Positions 4,795 to 5,938 of a stretch of DNA of 5,938 nucleotides are shown here, piece after piece. The position numbers and the translations under genes were made by a program. This DNA is from an uncultured Eubacteriales bacterium (lineage in GTDB: Bacteria; Bacillota; Clostridia; Christensenellales; Aristaeellaceae), in assembly GCA_902782795.1 (NCBI GenBank), contig CACZOT010000075.1, positions 1 through 5,938 on the forward strand, read 5' to 3'. Each line of letters begins with the position of its first letter. Within the stretch, counting starts at the first letter, position 1. The notes below the pieces were generated by a model. That model was not told where the DNA came from, did no database searches, and saw nothing but the letters and a program-made list of their open reading frames with translations.

Positions 4795-5867
4795 AACGCC
4801 AAATGATGAAGGGCAACGAGGCCATCGCCGAAGCCGCCGTGCAGGCGGGATGCCGTTATTTCTTCGGCTACCCCATCACGCCCCAGAACGAGATCCCCGA
4901 ATACATGAGCGCACGCCTTCCTGAGGTGGGCGGGGCGTTCCTGCAGGCGGAGAGCGAAGTCTCCGCCATCAACATGGTCTTCGGCGCGGCGGCCGCTGGC
5001 GCGCGCGTGATGACCAGCTCCTCCAGCCCGGGCATCAGCCTCAAGCAGGAGGGCATCAGCTACATCGTCGGCGCGGAGCTGCCCTGCGTGATCGTGAACA
5101 TGGTGCGCGGCGGCCCCGGCCTGGGCTCCATCCAGCCGGCCCAGTCCGACTACTATCAGGCCACGCGCGGCGGCGGCCATGGCGATTACCGCATGATCGT
5201 CTACGCCCCCGCTTCCATCCAGGAGGCCGTGGAGCTCACGCAGAAGGCCTTCGACAGCGCAGACCGCTACCGCAACCCCGTCATGATCCTCGGCGACGGC
5301 TGCATCGGCCAGATGATGGAGCCGGTCGCCATGCCGGAATACAAAAAGCCTGAAGACCTGGGTGAAAAGACCTGGGCCGCCACCGGCTACAGCGAAGGCT
5401 GCGGCCGCGAGCGCAACATCATCAATTCCCTGTATATCGAGCCGGACCGCTGCGAGAAGCACAACCTGGACCTGCAGGCCAAGTATGACGTCATGCAGGA
5501 AAAGGAGGTCCTCGTCAAGGAAGAGATGACTGAGGACGCCGATATCATCGTCGTCGCCTACGGCACCACCGCCCGTATCGCCCTCACCGCCGTGCGCAAG
5601 GCGCGCGAGAAGGGCATCAAGGCCGGGCTGATCCGCCCGGTCACGGTCTGGCCCTTCCCCACCGCGGCTGTCGCCAAGGCCGCGGAGCACTGCAAGGCGT
5701 TCCTCACCGTGGAGATGAGCCTGGGCCAGATGGTGGACGACGTCCGCCTGGCCGTGAACGGAAAGCGCCCCGTCTCCTTCTTCGGGAGGACCGGCGGCAT
5801 GATCCCCGGCGTGGGCGAGATCCTGGGCGAGATCGAAAAGATCGAAAAGATCGGAAAGGAGCTGTGA
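4791..5867 (+). CDS. vorB: 2-oxoacid:ferredoxin oxidoreductase alpha subunit (VorB type)
   Basis: A 358-residue subunit of a CoA-dependent 2-oxoacid:ferredoxin oxidoreductase, most like 3-methyl-2-oxobutanoate (2-ketoisovalerate) dehydrogenase VorB. The enzyme decarboxylates a 2-oxoacid to acyl-CoA, reduces ferredoxin, and acts in the cytoplasm of anaerobes. The N-terminus MKGNEAIAEAA leads to the pyrimidine-domain motif GYPITPQNEIPEYM (26-39), then QAESEVSAINMVFGAAAAGAR, TSSSSPG, and the substrate/CoA region with NMVRGGPGLGSIQPAQSDY. The C-terminal domain contains VAYGTTAR and LIRPVTVWPFP. Length and box order are those of a complete family member. The start at 4791 overlaps the ferredoxin stop, with GGAGGTGG upstream; translations begun further upstream are spurious. 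VorB and the 2-oxoglutarate enzyme KorA are close relatives, so substrate assignment is tentative. The C-terminus carries a short KIEKIGKEL repeat. Confidence 0.9.
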   Translation: MKRQMMKGNEAIAEAAVQAGCRYFFGYPITPQNEIPEYMSARLPEVGGAFLQAESEVSAINMVFGAAAAGARVMTSSSSPGISLKQEGISYIVGAELPCVIVNMVRGGPGLGSIQPAQSDYYQATRGGGHGDYRMIVYAPASIQEAVELTQKAFDSADRYRNPVMILGDGCIGQMMEPVAMPEYKKPEDLGEKTWAATGYSEGCGRERNIINSLYIEPDRCEKHNLDLQAKYDVMQEKEVLVKEEMTEDADIIVVAYGTTARIALTAVRKAREKGIKAGLIRPVTVWPFPTAAVAKAAEHCKAFLTVEMSLGQMVDDVRLAVNGKRPVSFFGRTGGMIPGVGEILGEIEKIEKIGKEL

Positions 5868-5870
5868 CGC

Positions 5871-5938
5871 ATGGCAACGTATAAAAAGCCCGATTCCCTC
5901 ATCCTGCCGCTGAGCTCCTACTGCCCCGGCTGCACCCA
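5871..5938 (+). CDS. 2-oxoacid:ferredoxin oxidoreductase TPP-binding beta subunit, N-terminal fragment
   Basis: The first 22 codons read MATYKKPDSLILPLSSYCPG and then CT, cut by the right edge. The CPGCT motif (the start of CPGCTHG) is the N-terminal hallmark of the thiamine-pyrophosphate-binding subunits of these enzymes (VorA/KorB). The ATG at 5871 lies 3 nt after the vorB stop, with AAAGGAG about 10 nt upstream, inside the vorB end. Gene order ferredoxin-alpha-beta is the usual one, and a gamma subunit gene is expected next, outside the window. Confidence 0.88.
   Translation, partial: MATYKKPDSLILPLSSYCPGCT

Noticed and set aside
1..5938. tRNA, rRNA, CRISPR array, transposase or phage genes
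   Set aside because: No tRNA-like cloverleaf, regular direct repeats, or transposase/integrase motifs were seen on either strand.

Overview
The window looks like chromosome from a GC-rich, strictly anaerobic member of the Bacillota, most likely class Clostridia. The signs are the clostridial-type RpoB N-terminus, a DUF951 protein (a family typical of Firmicutes), several small single-anchor type I signal peptidases, strong GGAGG-type ribosome binding sites, TTG starts, and a ferredoxin-linked 2-oxoacid oxidoreductase operon. This is inferred from families, not from a database match.

Layout, left to right. (1) Positions 1-102 (minus) hold the first 34 codons of rpoB. (2) Positions 103-509 contain no supported protein gene. 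They hold a consensus minus-strand promoter for rpoB (297-325) with a leader of about 190 nt, a hairpin with T-runs on both sides (313-335) that can terminate transcription both ways, and a consensus-like plus-strand promoter (204-232). The plus promoter and the hairpin would bound a small RNA of about 108 nt, antisense to the start of the rpoB leader. (3) Positions 510-4171 are a minus-strand operon. In transcription order it encodes a DUF951 protein, a signal peptidase I paralog without its Ser-Lys dyad, two signal peptidases with the dyad intact, and, after a 231-nt hairpin-rich spacer, a membrane-anchored M1-type aminopeptidase homolog without its HEXXH site. An extended -10 promoter lies at 4202-4230. 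(4) Positions 4172-4584 are a divergent intergenic region with palindromes and a possible dispersed repeat. (5) From 4585 to the right edge is a plus-strand operon: a 2[4Fe-4S] ferredoxin subunit, VorB, and the start of the TPP-binding subunit of a 2-oxoacid:ferredoxin oxidoreductase.

How the genes may work together. The minus operon appears devoted to protein export and envelope processing: two apparently functional leader peptidases are co-transcribed with two predicted pseudoenzymes, one of the SPase I fold and one of the M1 fold. The plus operon belongs to anaerobic branched-chain or 2-oxoacid metabolism, giving acyl-CoA and reduced ferredoxin. The points most worth a second look are the paired pseudoenzymes and the candidate antisense RNA in front of rpoB. 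rpoB also has its own promoter here and is not preceded by rplJ-rplL, unlike the usual bacterial arrangement.
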